Positions 1 through 10,534 of a stretch of 49,074 nt of DNA are shown piece by piece. The position numbers were made by a program, and so were the translations under genes. The stretch comes from Perkinsus marinus ATCC 50983. Lineage: Eukaryota > Perkinsozoa > Perkinsida > Perkinsidae. The notes below the pieces were generated by a model. That model saw only the letters and a list, made by a program, of their open reading frames with translations. It was not told the origin of the DNA and did no database searches. The stretch's first letter is position 1; every line of letters starts with the position of its first letter. The stretch lies in NCBI RefSeq assembly GCF_000006405.1, contig NW_003205879.1:1825-50898 (forward strand). Direction: 5' to 3'.

Positions 1-137
1 TCGCTATATCTCGAAATATATTTTCCACTGGTGTTTTCCATATCACGGGTGAAGCTCTACTGAGCCGAAAAGATTAGGAGCAAATTCATCAGGAGACTCT
101 CCGGATTGCAATTTCAAATTGAAATCAACAAACTCAC

Positions 138-3100
138 TTCCGCTGATTCCTCCAATACTCATCTTGACGAATGGATCCGAGAGACCTCCAGGGTCCGATA
201 TGGGAAGGTTCACTGCTTGGTAGAAGAAACCTCTTACGACGTACTCACGGACATCATATCTATTACAACCATATCATAAACAACAACAATATCATAAACA
301 ACAACAACAACATCAACATAAACAATAATATTATAAACAACAATAATATCCACATTCTCCACATTTGCATAGTATCAAATTGGCACACACTATAATGAGA
401 ATAATTGACATTAGTATAAATCCCAGCGTTAGTGATATGATAAAAGTAACCTTTCGAGACTATGATAGCGACAAGTTGTTCACTATCATTAATCCCGGAA
501 TAGACAACACACATTCTCCACATTTGCATAGTATCAAATTGGCACACACTATAATGAGAATAATTGACATTAGTATAAATCCCAGCGTTAGTGATATGAT
601 AGAAGTAACCTTTCGAGACTATGATAGCGACAAGTTGTTCACTATCAATAATCCCGGAATAGACAACACGCATTCTCCACATTTGCATAGTATCAAATCA
701 ACACGCCAAATTCTCACGCCATTCTCGGCGGTCTCGTCGGCAAAGGCTTGCATCCAGCATTTACTCCACACAGGACATGTGCGGCAACTTGATCCATCTC
801 CTCAGGCACCGACAACATATACCTGCCAACAACAATGGGGTTTCACCCTCTTCACGTGAAGTGGCGTGAAACTCGGATGAAAAACGCGATATTCGCGGTG
901 ATATCCAGTAGTCGTAAACTATGTTTTTCATATTACGGGTGAAACTCCAATATCAATTTGACACGGTGACATTCGTATTATGTAAAGAGATAGAGTAGAG
1001 AATAACTGAGCATATATGGATAGGAAGAGCACAGCTCAGCTCAGTGTAATGGAGTGTCACCCGTTTTACGTGAAGTGGCGTGAAACTCCGTGAACACATT
1101 TGTGGTTTTTTTCATATCGCGGGTGAAAGTAGTAGTTTCAAACTACAGTGGAGTTTCACCCGTGTTATGAAAAACATATTTTACGACTACTGCATAGCGC
1201 GAGTATTGCATTTTTCGAAACATGTTTCACATCTCACTTCCTAAAAAAACGTATGCGAGCAATGAATAACGCGTAAAACGCGTAAAACGCTGCGAGTAGT
1301 TCACGTTAAATGAGCTGATCTGTCCGGTGTGATTCGCAAAGTGTTTTCAATCCACTTTATATCGCAAATATCGCGTTTTTCACATGGAGTTTTACGCCAC
1401 TTCACGTAAAACGGGTGAAACAACACTACACTAAGCAGTGTTAGGATGCATGCACATACTCGAGTATACGTGTTGGTGACAATATGGAAATTCCGAGGAA
1501 ATTTCGGAGAATCCTCATTGGTTTCCGTCTACTTCTACCCGAATTCGTATATAACTAAGGGAATTCCTGAGCTCAGCTGAGGAAAGCGAACATATACTTC
1601 AACGCTGGGACCAAGTCCAAGCAGCTTGTCGGTGTACATTTTTTGCCAGACCACGTTATTGCTCCACGTTTTTATCTCTGCCAGAGACAGTCTTGTGAAG
1701 GCTAGTTGCTCCCATTCATCATCACTAGCAGCAATCTTTTTCCCAAGCAATGATATGATCAGATCGAACGACTGACGAAACTCCGGTAAGAATCTAATAA
1801 AAAAGCATCAGAAAATAGGAGGTTATAGAGCCGGCGTTAGAGTAATGGAGTGTCACCTGTGACGTGAAAAACATATTTCACAAACCATACCGCGAATATT
1901 GCCTTTCTCACTAAGAATTGCACCACCTCACGTAAAATGGGTGAAACTCCATTATATTTCTGGATTCCTCAGCAGCGTTGAGAAGTTCTATTCAGGTATA
2001 ATAATATGACTTCGTGAAGAAATATACAAAAACCAATAATAAATTTCTTCACAATTTCCATATTGTCACCAGCACATGTCGTTGATCATATGCATATGTT
2101 TCCACACTCCCTAAGGTCGGACAATTCCTCGATGGTAACTTCCAACAAATTAGGTTTTTAATAGTTTCGAAATTGGAATTTTCAATACATATTTATGCAT
2201 CGTTGATGATATTTTTATATTCAACAAATTTGAAATATTTTGAAGTAGGGCAATTCAAAATCCATATCAAAAAATGCTCGCGCAAAAAGTTAAAGTTGAT
2301 TTTCGATCATTTCACTTGAAACACTTGAGCCTCTCCTGAGTTTCAAGACCGTTTGCATGTAGAGGGACAGAGTTCTTAGGACAGCAGTACACAAAGACTT
2401 TGCGCGGTGGGTCCGCGCTGAGCTAGCTATAGCCGGGTGATAGGATAGAGAGTTAAGATCATATTTTCCTTTACCGTTCTCACAGTCTTATGGTTGGTAA
2501 TACTGAGTCTACGGCTAGGGGAGCCTCAAACCACTAACAACAGTATCGAGTTTCACATGTAAAATCAAATCCCGACAGCGCTCTAGGAGCTCAGGAGAGG
2601 TCTGTCGGAGTCTCACGATCCGTTTTACGTGAAGTGGCGTAATACTCTGTGGAAAACCCGATATTCGCGGTGATATGCAGTAGTCGTGAAATATGTTTTC
2701 CACTAGTGTTTCTCATATCACTAGGGTGGAACTCCAGGACATCGCATATCTTTATTTGCGCACAGCGAAGATTCCTAAGATACGCACTCGAGATTGCCCC
2801 TTACACTTGCCACGGCTTCAACCTCCCTTCCTCCTCAAATATAACCGATAACGCATCAAGTCGTTGCACCGGCGTACGAATACTAAACTTACAACAAATA
2901 CTCCTAGAACGGATTCTACTCACATACGCGTGCGCTCCAAAGGCGAATTCCACAAACACTTCTTCCGGCTCAACAACAGCGTCAAACTCAGGCGTTAGTG
3001 CGGCTTCATATCTACTGTTATCAACAGTCACCAGTTTATGCAAAGGTCAACCCACACATCTATCCAGACTATGTGTTCTTTAGTGTCGGGCTCTCTGGGT

Positions 3101-6100
3101 GCATCACAACTCACCACGGAAGACTGCGGGTCTTCGGACCGCTCAACAGATGCTGATATTAATATACGACCGCCGTACCTGCCGTGTGAAGAACGCACAC
3201 AAGTTGGTGACAATAAGAAATTATCGTTGCTTTTCTCACACTCCTACCCCTGGTCGTGTGGGAATCTCCAAAGTGTAATGTGAACTATGATAGCGACAAG
3301 TTGTTCACTATCATTAATCCCGGAATAGACAACACACATTCTCCACATTTGCATAGTATCAAATTGGCACACACTATAATGAGAATAATTGACATTAGTA
3401 TAAATCCCAGCGTTAGTGATATGATAAAAGTAACCTTTTGAGACTATGATAGCGACAAGTTGTTCACTATCATTAATCCCGGAATAGACAACACACATTC
3501 TCCACATTTGCATAGTATCAAATTGGCACACACTATAATGAGAATAATTGACATTAGTATAAATCCCAGCGTTAGTGATATGATAGGAGTAACCTTTCGA
3601 GACTATGATAGCGACAAGTTGTTCACTATCATTAATCCCGGAATAGACAACACACATTCTCCACATTTGCATAGTATCAAATTGGCACACACTATAATGA
3701 GAATAATTGACATTAGTATAAATCCCAGCGTTAGTGATATGATAGAAGTAACCTTTCGAGACTATGATAGCGACAAGTTGTTCACTATCATTAATCCCGG
3801 AATAGACAACACACATTCTCCCCATTTGCATAGTATCAAAGCCAATCTCTACTGCTCACTCCGACTCAAGCGGCTCATCATTAACCTGTGGTGGAGGCTC
3901 CTCTCCTTCGAACGAATAATATCTGATAAACACGATGCTGTGATAAACGCGACCACGAGGATGCGCTCACAGATTGACCCATCTGGTTTGCATTCCCTTA
4001 TCGTAGATCGCTTGAAAGTCGAAATCAGCAGCGGCTATCATCTCGTTCCTGTCACCCTGGGACATTATTTCTATCAGAACCTTCACAACGATATACACAT
4101 ACTTCAAGTAGTAGTGACGGTAAGTGCGGAAAAATAAGCACATGTATTGGTGACAATATTTTGATCAAATTTCGGAAAATTCTTGTTGGTTTCTATACAT
4201 TTCTACCCGAATTCACATGTAGACTTCTACAATCAGTGAGGAAACGCCGGAGCTCGGCTGAGGAAAGCGAACACATATTCCAACACTGATGATGATGATG
4301 GAAATAATTAAAATGATGAAAATGATGAAAATGATGAAAATGATGATGATGATGAAAATTATGAAAATTATGAAAATGATGAAAATGATGAAAATGATGA
4401 AAATGATGAAAATGATGAAAATGATGAAAATGATGAAAATGATGAAAATGATGAAAATGATGAAAATGATGATGATGATGATGATGATGATGACGAGCCC
4501 CTTACATTTTGATCCCAAGTAGGGCACATGACCGGCACTCGAAGGCATTCATTCCAAACAGGTCTACTATTGTCCACAATCACTTTAGTCTGCAGTTTCA
4601 CACCCGCAAATGACACTATTACCTACGAAGAACTCCCCTATCGAATAATAATAATACCCCTTTCTTAATCGACAACGATAACAACACATTTAGATGGAAG
4701 CATCCGAACGTATCGGAAATTTCGCATCTTCATGCTGTCAAAATCGAACTCGGATGGAACACAATACGAATAAGACGGAATGACAACTGGGGATACTTTT
4801 CGAGTACAGTCCCGAGAGCGATTTACTCATCATAGCGATCACTCTCACACATAGCGTGTGAGAATATGCATATGGTCAACTACGTATAATGAGGAAATTC
4901 TTATTGATTTCTGAGCACTTCTACCCGAGTTCTATTTAGTGAGAAAACTCCTGAGCTCAGGTGAGGAAAGGGAACACATACTCCTCGAACACTTACGTAA
5001 GGACTGCATGTTGCCGTTCTCCCGAATACACCACCACCACCTTTCTTAGGAAGATTCTCAGCCTTGTAAACCTACGAACGACGCTACAAAAATCGCGAAA
5101 TTTCACTGGAAAAAAGTCTTTTATTTTGGAAGTTTTTGAGAATAATTTCAGAGTAATGCCCCCGAGTGCTCCAATTGGTCTACCGAGTACAGCAATCGGA
5201 TTTGAAATCAATTATGCATTGGAGTTTCACCCGAAAGAAAACGCACTTCACAGTCTTAACTCCAACAATTATTGACGTTTCTCACGTTGAAGTTGAGCAT
5301 GACTAAGTTGAACTTCGAATCGGGGGTCTGTAAGACCCTCTCAGTGATGGAGCTCACAGCCTCGTCCTCATCCGAGATGAGTCGGAAACCACTCGGAACC
5401 TCAGAAATAATACAAATAAACCAAGCCGCTCTCATCTTCCGGCTACTTCCTATTTTCATCAATCTACTACCAATCACGAGAGAGTTATTATTACTACTAG
5501 AATTAATATAATCGGGTATTACTCGAATACTACCCGAATTACTACAAGAATTAATAGAATCGGTTATTACTAGAATACTACCCGAATTACCACTAGAATT
5601 AATAGAATCGGTTATTACTAGAATACTACCCGAATTACCACTAGAATTAATATAATCGGGTATTACTCGAATACTACCCGAATTACTACTAGAATTAATA
5701 GAATCGGTTATTACTCGAATACTACCCGAATTACTACTAGAATTAATAGAATCGGTTATTACTCGAATACTACCCGAATTACCACTAGAATTAATAAAAC
5801 CGGTTATTACTAGAATACTACCGGAATTACTACTAGAATTAATGGAATCGGGTATTACTAGAATACTACCCGAATTGCAACTAGAATTAATGGAATCGGG
5901 TATTACTAGAATACTACCCGAATTGCAACTAGAATTAATGGAATCGGGTATTACTAGAATACTACCCGAATTGCAACTAGAATTAATGGAATCGGGTATT
6001 ACTAGAATACTACCCGAATTACAACTAGAATCATTAGAATCTGTTATTACTAGAATACTACCGGAATTACTACTAGAATTAATGGAATCGGTTATTACTA

Positions 6101-7613
6101 GAATACTACCCGAATTACAACTAGAATCATTAGAATCTGTTATTACTAGAATACTACCGGAATTACTACTAGTCGCGAATCGTAATTATCGAGTATTGTA
6201 TCACTCGGAATTCCCAATAATTTCTGAAAAATTCAAGTTCATGCAAAGAAAAAAATCGATTTACTTATTCACAAAGTAGGTCAACTCCACATTGCAACTG
6301 AGCGGGGATTACATCGTCCCCCGGGCCGTATATTCCAACACTAACATTAACATATCCTCGCACGTCGCCAGGTTTCTCAGGGAAACTCATGGGCATCCAC
6401 TGCCTCAACAAAGTGTGCCGAACTAGTGAGTAACTACGGCGAGTGAATCACTGCTTAGTCGAAGTCGATCGCAGTTTGGGAAAATATGCATACGATATGA
6501 AATTTTCCGGGAAATTTTCTTTGTTTTCTGTACTTTTCTACCCTAATTCACATATAATAAGTTATGAAACTCAGTCCTGAGATCAGCTGATAAAAGCAAA
6601 CATATATTCCAACACCAGTTGATCGAGACTTACATTCGACTGAAACCAAACGTACATGCCCCTATGAGCTCATCTTTTCTAAGTGCGTTATGATGCCAAC
6701 ACTGCAGGGTTATCTAATGAGGATAGAACTTCGAACAGTAGTGATGGAAGACCATATCCATGTGTAATTTTACAGCTTAATCGATACTGTGTTGGAGGAA
6801 TATATCTTCGCTTTCCTCAGCTGAGCTCATAAGTTTTCTCCCTAACTATACAAGTTTACCCCCGGGTTCAGATACGAGTATATAGCGAGTTTCTATGCTT
6901 CTATTAGAAACCAATGTAAGTTTCCAAAAAATTTTCCAAATTTTTCTTCTTATCACCAACACATGTGTATATCTTCCCACACTGACTTTGGATCTCTTGA
7001 ACTCTGCTTTGGCCAGACTTGCATCGAACAGAAAAAAGCAGTTGAACGAACAACTAGCCGTCGCGCTCTGCCAAGTGGTCTCCTTCTCAACATCTTCCTC
7101 CTCACCAGGGTAGTCTACTATCACTTTCAAATACCTGCGGTATTCACTTCGATGATAGTTTCTCTTTTTTTACGGGTTTGGCAGTTCAGTGCTTCCTTCA
7201 GGTCTTCGAAGTGCGTACACTGAGTGTATATCTACTTTGATTTTCCACTCAGTTCTTCCCATGATAACAAGCAATGTATAATACTGCAAACGATCAAATG
7301 CACGTGTCGGTGATGATATGGGAATTAATTTCATTGGAGTTTCACCACCCTAGTGATATGAAAAACATATTTCACGACTACTGCATATCACCGCGAATAT
7401 CGAGTTTTCACCGAGTTTTACGCCACTTCGCGTAAAACGGGTGAAACTCCATTGCTTTTTCGCGCACCGCCGTATGCGAACTTCATTCGTTAGTGAAGGA
7501 ACTCCTAGACTCAGCCGAAAAAAGCAAACATATTTTCTTACACTGCAGCACAACACACAATCGCGAGAGCTGCTCATCTTGCAGATTAACCAACACAGTG
7601 ATAATGAGAACTC
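138..7613 (-). CDS. Ferlin family multi-C2 membrane protein (partial, spliced, 3' end beyond the window)
   Basis: Ferlins are large tail-anchored Ca2+/phospholipid-binding proteins of vesicle fusion. I read 15 minus-strand exons: 7613-7542 (start unsure), 7219-7174, 7134-6981, 6701-6634, 6433-6313, 5399-5286, 5071-4997, 4622-4506, 4080-3971, 3922-3860, 3178-3056, 3014-2805, 1780-1604, 822-718, 259-138. Splice phases agree from the first to 3014-2805 and again from 822 to 259. They give about 559 residues. Family marks: a C2 domain ending in DELIG and LLRQW, then the ferlin signature GYVNVSVGIYGPGDD; a second C2 opening VYKAENLP, continuing SFAGVKLQTKV, NSRPVWNE and PVMCPTW and closing in RWVNL; then YGGRILISAS; and a third C2 with FFYQAVNLP and GLSDPFVKM. 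At least one exon is probably missing in each of 2804-1781 and 1603-823, where phases do not join. The 5' end and the C-terminal anchor are not seen. Family assignment is strong; exact exon ends are inference. Confidence 0.85.
351..697. repeat. 159-bp tandem repeat, array 1 (about 2.2 units)
   Basis: Near-identical units of 159 bp (53 codons) lie in the ferlin intron 717-260. Because the period is a multiple of three, both strands stay open through the array, which explains the repetitive reading frames here. Single decayed relatives are seen near 7958-8010, 9845-9940 and 29675-29715. Confidence 0.95.
837..948. mobile_element. Short inverted-repeat element, family A
   Basis: About 112 bp, opening GGGGTTTCACCC and closing GGGTGAAACTCC. 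Internal marks shared with the other copies are CACGTGAAGTGGCGTGAAAC, GATATTCGCGGTGATAT and CAGTAGTCGT. It has no coding capacity and resembles a MITE. It lies in a ferlin intron. Confidence 0.75.
1051..1421. mobile_element. Nested or tandem family A inverted-repeat elements
   Basis: At least two partly overlapping family A copies: GGAGTGTCACCCGTTTTACG at 1051, a second GGAGTTTCACCCG start near 1142, and an inverted end reading TTACGCCACTTCACG to GGGTGAAAC at 1421. The arrangement suggests insertion of one copy into another. Confidence 0.6.
1465..1611 (-). mobile_element. Family B element beginning at a ferlin splice donor
   Basis: Read on the minus strand it starts at the donor of exon 1780-1604 with GTTGAAGTATATGTTCGC, continues CTTTCCTCAGCTGAGCTC, and ends TATTGTCACCAACACG. 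Ends of the type GTGTTGG and CCAACAC form a short terminal inverted repeat. It is the type member of a dispersed intronic family. Confidence 0.7.
1847..1950. mobile_element. Family A inverted-repeat element
   Basis: 104 bp from GGAGTGTCACC to GGGTGAAACTCC, flanked by TAAT on the left and ATTA on the right, which extends the inverted repeat outward. It sits in the ferlin intron 2804-1781. Confidence 0.75.
2607..2735. mobile_element. Family A inverted-repeat element
   Basis: About 129 bp, GGAGTCTCACG to GGGTGGAACTCC, with the shared internal blocks CGTTTTACGTGAAGTGGCGT and GCAGTAGTCGTGAAATATG. Intronic in the ferlin gene. Confidence 0.7.
3281..3840. repeat. 159-bp tandem repeat, array 2 (about 3.5 units)
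   Basis: Same unit as the array at 351-697, with a few substitutions between copies. It fills most of the ferlin intron 3859-3179. The repetitive open frames on both strands come from the 53-codon period. Confidence 0.95.
4138..4290 (-). mobile_element. Family B element in a ferlin intron
   Basis: On the minus strand it runs from AGTGTTGGAATATGTGTTCGC through CTTTCCTCAGCCGAGCTC to TATTGTCACCAATACATG. It directly follows the microsatellite 4289-4493 inside intron 4505-4081. Confidence 0.65.
4289..4493. repeat. Microsatellite of GATGAAAAT units
   Basis: Interrupted 9-bp repeat with a GAT-rich end. It lies inside ferlin intron 4505-4081, immediately 3' of the exon ending in PTWDQN. The Met/Lys, Ile/Phe and Ser-Phe frames across it are artefacts. 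Confidence 0.97.
4868..4996 (-). mobile_element. Family B element starting at a ferlin donor
   Basis: Minus strand: the exon ends in the codons for CSPY and is followed at once by GTAAGTGTTCGAGGAGTATG, then CCTCACCTGAGCTCAGGAG and CTCGGGTAGAAGTGC. The element and the donor coincide. Confidence 0.6.
5490..6170. repeat. 48-bp minisatellite (about 14 units)
   Basis: Units of 48 bp of the type ATTACTACTAGAATTAATAG plus AATCGGTTATTACTAGAATA plus CTACCCGA. The 16-codon period keeps frames open, giving a false repetitive protein. It lies inside the 913-nt ferlin intron 6312-5400. Units differ at a few positions, with blocks of identical variants suggesting local duplication. Confidence 0.95.
6480..6617 (-). 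mobile_element. Family B element in a ferlin intron
   Basis: Minus strand GGTGTTGGAATATATGTTTGC, then ATCAGCTGATCTCAGGA, a fragment GTGAATTAGGGTAGAAAAG, and TTTCATATCGTATGCATA. It starts about 16 nt after the donor at 6633. An inverted relative reading in the opposite direction is at about 6788-6840. Confidence 0.6.
7336..7450. mobile_element. Family A inverted-repeat element
   Basis: 115 bp from GGAGTTTCACC to GGGTGAAACTCC, flanked on both sides by ATT, which may be a target duplication. It sits in the 322-nt ferlin intron between exons 7613-7542 and 7219-7174. Confidence 0.8.
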
Positions 7614-7633
7614 CTTTCGTTAGTAATTTGCCC

Positions 7634-7806
7634 ATTGAGATAACACTACACTGGATATAACTGAATGCCTTCCAAGGCCTCTTCATACTTAGCCGACGAA
7701 GGCTATCTTCATCATAAGCTCAGTTGCGGGAATCCTTGAGCCTAGAGAGACATCTTGTGTTCTACGGGGGATTGGGACAGCGACAATGATGCAGCAGCAT
7801 CTTACA
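7634..7806. repeat. 173-bp dispersed repeat, copy 1
   Basis: Nearly identical to 16258-16430, with only scattered substitutions and the same length. Frames are short on both strands. Function is unknown: a mobile fragment, a conserved non-coding RNA or a recent segmental copy are all possible. Confidence 0.9.
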
Positions 7807-8131
7807 CTATCCTAAATAGTAGGGTTGAAAGCAAAATATCTGTGTCTCGCGATAGACACCAACCGCATCACACAGGGAGCCCATAATATTCCCGGGGGGA
7901 ACTCATCAAATATTCATAGCGATGTTTACGTTGTTTATGCAATACAGTTTCACAATGATTCTCGAAAAACAACACACATTCCTCCATCTGCATATTAAAT
8001 TGACACACACTGTAAAGACTATCACAACTTCTCGTATTCCGTAAGCATCTGCTACCACACATTTCGTGTCGTCAACTTCATACGCAAATGTTACAACTCA
8101 ACACACTGTTTTGAAACAGAGGCAACCTAAA

Positions 8132-9549
8132 CTAAGCACTCAAAATTTGACCATGCAATGCAGCCACCATCTCTTGTTCTGGTTCGACGTTGATTATTAT
8201 ACTTTTGCCAGTCGGGTTGAGAGGGTCGGGGAATTCGAGGCGGCTCAGCTGCATATAGGGAAGCCCATCGCTGTTCTCTACAATATCGAGGCCCCCTTCA
8301 GCAAAATGCGCCTGAGGAACGATCGTAATCTCAATTGATTCAGCAATCGACGCAACTATGAAGGAATAGGGTAGAGTCAAAGCAGAAAACTCTTTTTCAA
8401 TTTTCAAGTGGACTCCCTGGGTTGACTCCAGTGACTATGTTGTCTGAATTTTCGGTTAAAATCGGTGGCCCCCTTTCCCGGGGGGGGGGGGGGGCAGTGA
8501 ACCTGGGCCTCAGGAGGATTGCCCAATTTGCCCATCCTTGTGTACGGCGCTGATTGACTTTGACGTGAATATGCTGTCAACAAAAATTATGTTGATGTCC
8601 CGATATGAGTTGCTCTAGGCTATACGGCTCTATTGAGTAATAAGTGGCGACTCTAGTTGTGGTGAGATGTTCCTAATAGGCTTTTCAGATTCAACAACAC
8701 AGGATGCGCTACAATTCCCTCATCTGTAGCTCCCGAAACTGTATGTGTATAGCACATATACACCCACGACGACAGATGACGAGGAGGAAGAGGGGGAAGA
8801 GGAGGAAGAGGAGAAAGAGGAGGAAGAGGAGGAAGAGGAGGAAGAGGAGGAAGAGGAGGAAGAGGAGGAAGAGGAGGAAGAGGAGGAAGAGGAGGAAGAG
8901 GAGGAAGAGGAGGAAGAGGAGGAAGAGGAGGAAGAGGAGGAAGAGGAGGAAGAGGAGGAAGAGGAGGAAGAGGAGGAAGAGGAGGAAGAGGAGGAAGAGG
9001 AGCCTACCGTGATGTAGCCGGGCTTCGACGGGGTTGTCATCACCTCATACATGCAGAGATCGCCAACCCCGGCTTCAACGAGTCGGAACTCCGTACCAAC
9101 AGTGGAATCATTCGAGGAGCATTCGACCTGATAGTTGCTAACCAAGAAGTAAATTTAAACAGAGTTTCACCCGTTTTACGTGAAGTGGCGTAATACTTTG
9201 TAAAAAAGGAGATATTCGCGCTATACAGTAGTCGTGAAATATATTTTTCACATCACTAGGGTGGTGTCTCACCGGTTGCCACCGTTGATCATCCTTAGAC
9301 CAGCTCATGCACGACTCGACAACGCCGTACTCCAGTAGTCGTCCGTCTGGACTGAAAAAATCGGTCGAGTGAGGCGACAGGGCAGGTCGGGCCAGCAACC
9401 GAAAGGTCTGCCGCAAGGCATGCCTGAAGCAATAAACTGCCTACGATAATAAAGCTGAGATAAATAGCAGATTGTCCAATTTTTCTTTTTCTTGTTTGCA
9501 ATTTTTTATATGAATGAGAAATCATCACAAGCCCAGTCCGAACGTTCAT
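8132..9549 (-). CDS. Hypothetical spliced protein, possibly secreted (weak model)
   Basis: Four stretches of protein-like frame on one strand: 9549-9301 (ATG at 9549; a hydrophobic run ending LLQACLAADL could be a signal or membrane segment), 9133-9010 (contains NYQVECSSND and LCMYEVMTTP), about 8742-8670, and about 8416-8132 (contains PYSFIVASIAES and IEITIVPQAHF, ending in TAG). Intervening sequence holds a family A element (9162-9270) and the pyrimidine microsatellite, both of which would be intronic. The last frame starts at TTG, not ATG, so it must be an internal or terminal exon. Phases were not fully reconciled and the pieces may belong to more than one gene, or to the 5' part of the ferlin. 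No domain recognised. Confidence 0.35.
8476..8494. repeat. Poly-G run
   Basis: A C-run then an unbroken G tract of about 16, after GGCCCCCTTTCCC. Homopolymer lengths in assemblies are often wrong. Confidence 0.8.
8778..9003. repeat. (GAGGAA)n microsatellite, about 220 bp
   Basis: Almost pure hexanucleotide. On the plus strand it gives false poly-Glu or Arg-Lys frames and on the minus strand poly-Ser. On the minus strand it is a long (TCTTCC)n pyrimidine tract between a GTAGGC donor-like site at 9009 and an acceptor-like CACATACAG near 8743. Confidence 0.97.
9162..9270. mobile_element. Family A inverted-repeat element
   Basis: Opens GAGTTTCACCCGTTTTACGT and contains CAGTAGTCGTGAAATAT; the right end is degenerate (GGGTGGTGTCTC). 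Lies between two candidate exons of the weak gene model at 8132-9549. Confidence 0.65.
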
Positions 9550-9945
9550 TAAGAGCCTCTGTTATTGTTACGACAACAATCAGCTTCTCACATACTCTCG
9601 ATAATGCGTCTTGAACTGTCGCGATATGCTCTTGTCAGTGCAGACCACACACAAGCCTGCAACGCCGACTTCAACATTGATCGGGAAGTGCCTGAATACC
9701 ACACTTTGTCCACATCTACAGTGCGTGCTAATTTGATATGCGAATTTGCGTTATTTTTTTAAGGTTAATAAGACTCAATCTAAAACTATATCGCATATAC
9801 AATGTAACAATGGCTATGAACATGTGTTGTGATGAAAGTACCCGTTTAGGACTATGATGATAGCGACAACTTGTTCACTATAATTTGCCTTCCAAAATAA
9901 CACACATTTGCATATCGAATTGACACGTCCTGTATGATTATTGGC

Positions 9946-10233
9946 TTACAATTTGCCGTCCCTCAATCGATCCCGTGGTTGGTCAATCTCGTCAGGTAAT
10001 GGAAGGTCCTGCTTCATGCGATCGAGCTCCTCGTTTTGACCGGAGTGGATCTCTGGGCTCGAGTTGCCGGGCAAGAACGGGGTAACTGTCGAGCCAGTTG
10101 TGAGAAAAATGATTTTTATTTGCAGCAAAGAATTGAGGGGAAATTTTCTCTCGACGACGCAGTAGTGAACTGAAGAGGAGCTCAGCTGATCAGCTGTACT
10201 CTGTATGGTTGAAAGCCTCAAAGACATACGCAT
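9946..10233 (-). CDS. Hypothetical C-terminal exon
   Basis: A frame ending in TAA. Its last 50 or so residues are polar and protein-like (NEELDRMKQDLPLPDEIDQP). The frame does not begin with a convincing ATG context and a spliced start is likely. It may be the 3' end of the candidate gene at 10535-10920. No domain seen. Confidence 0.3.
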   Translation of the reverse strand: MRMSLRLSTIQSTADQLSSSSVHYCVVERKFPLNSLLQIKIIFLTTGSTVTPFLPGNSSPEIHSGQNEELDRMKQDLPLPDEIDQPRDRLRDGKL

Positions 10234-10534
10234 ATGCGAGCGACGTCGGTGAACAGCTCAGCGAGTATGTGACTGTACTCAGTGTGCCACTGCTCGCTAG
10301 AGCGATCCTATCGAACTTGGAGCCCATTATTAACCTCGTTGTGTTGGGTATAGCATATCATTTTAATGAGATACTATCGATAGGGAAGATGTTGATTGCT
10401 GAGTTGTGTAATGTGATTCCGCATGTATGATACTGTGGTAATATTATTGCCCGGAATTCCAATCTTCGATATCCCACAACGTTTGCCGTGGGGGGGTTCA
10501 TTGATCGTCGTGAATCCTCGTTGAGTTTTATTCT

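Noticed and set aside
263-688. Long repetitive frames on both strands with 53-residue repeats (also 3244-4137)
   Set aside because: They follow a non-coding 159-bp tandem repeat lying in ferlin introns; openness on both strands comes from the period being a multiple of three.
4213-4616. Met/Lys, Ile/Phe and Ser/Phe-rich frames
   Set aside because: Translations of the 9-bp microsatellite. Only the first part of the minus frame, upstream of 4506, is real ferlin exon.
5490-6170. CRISPR array
   Set aside because: Units are directly adjacent with no unique spacers, and the genome is eukaryotic. The same applies to the 57-bp and 159-bp arrays.
5842-6279. 145-residue protein of 16-residue repeats
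   Set aside because: A product of the 48-bp minisatellite inside a ferlin intron; no gene signals around it.
8704-9145. Poly-Glu, Arg/Lys-repeat and poly-Ser proteins
   Set aside because: Frames of the (GAGGAA)n microsatellite; no plausible gene on the plus strand.
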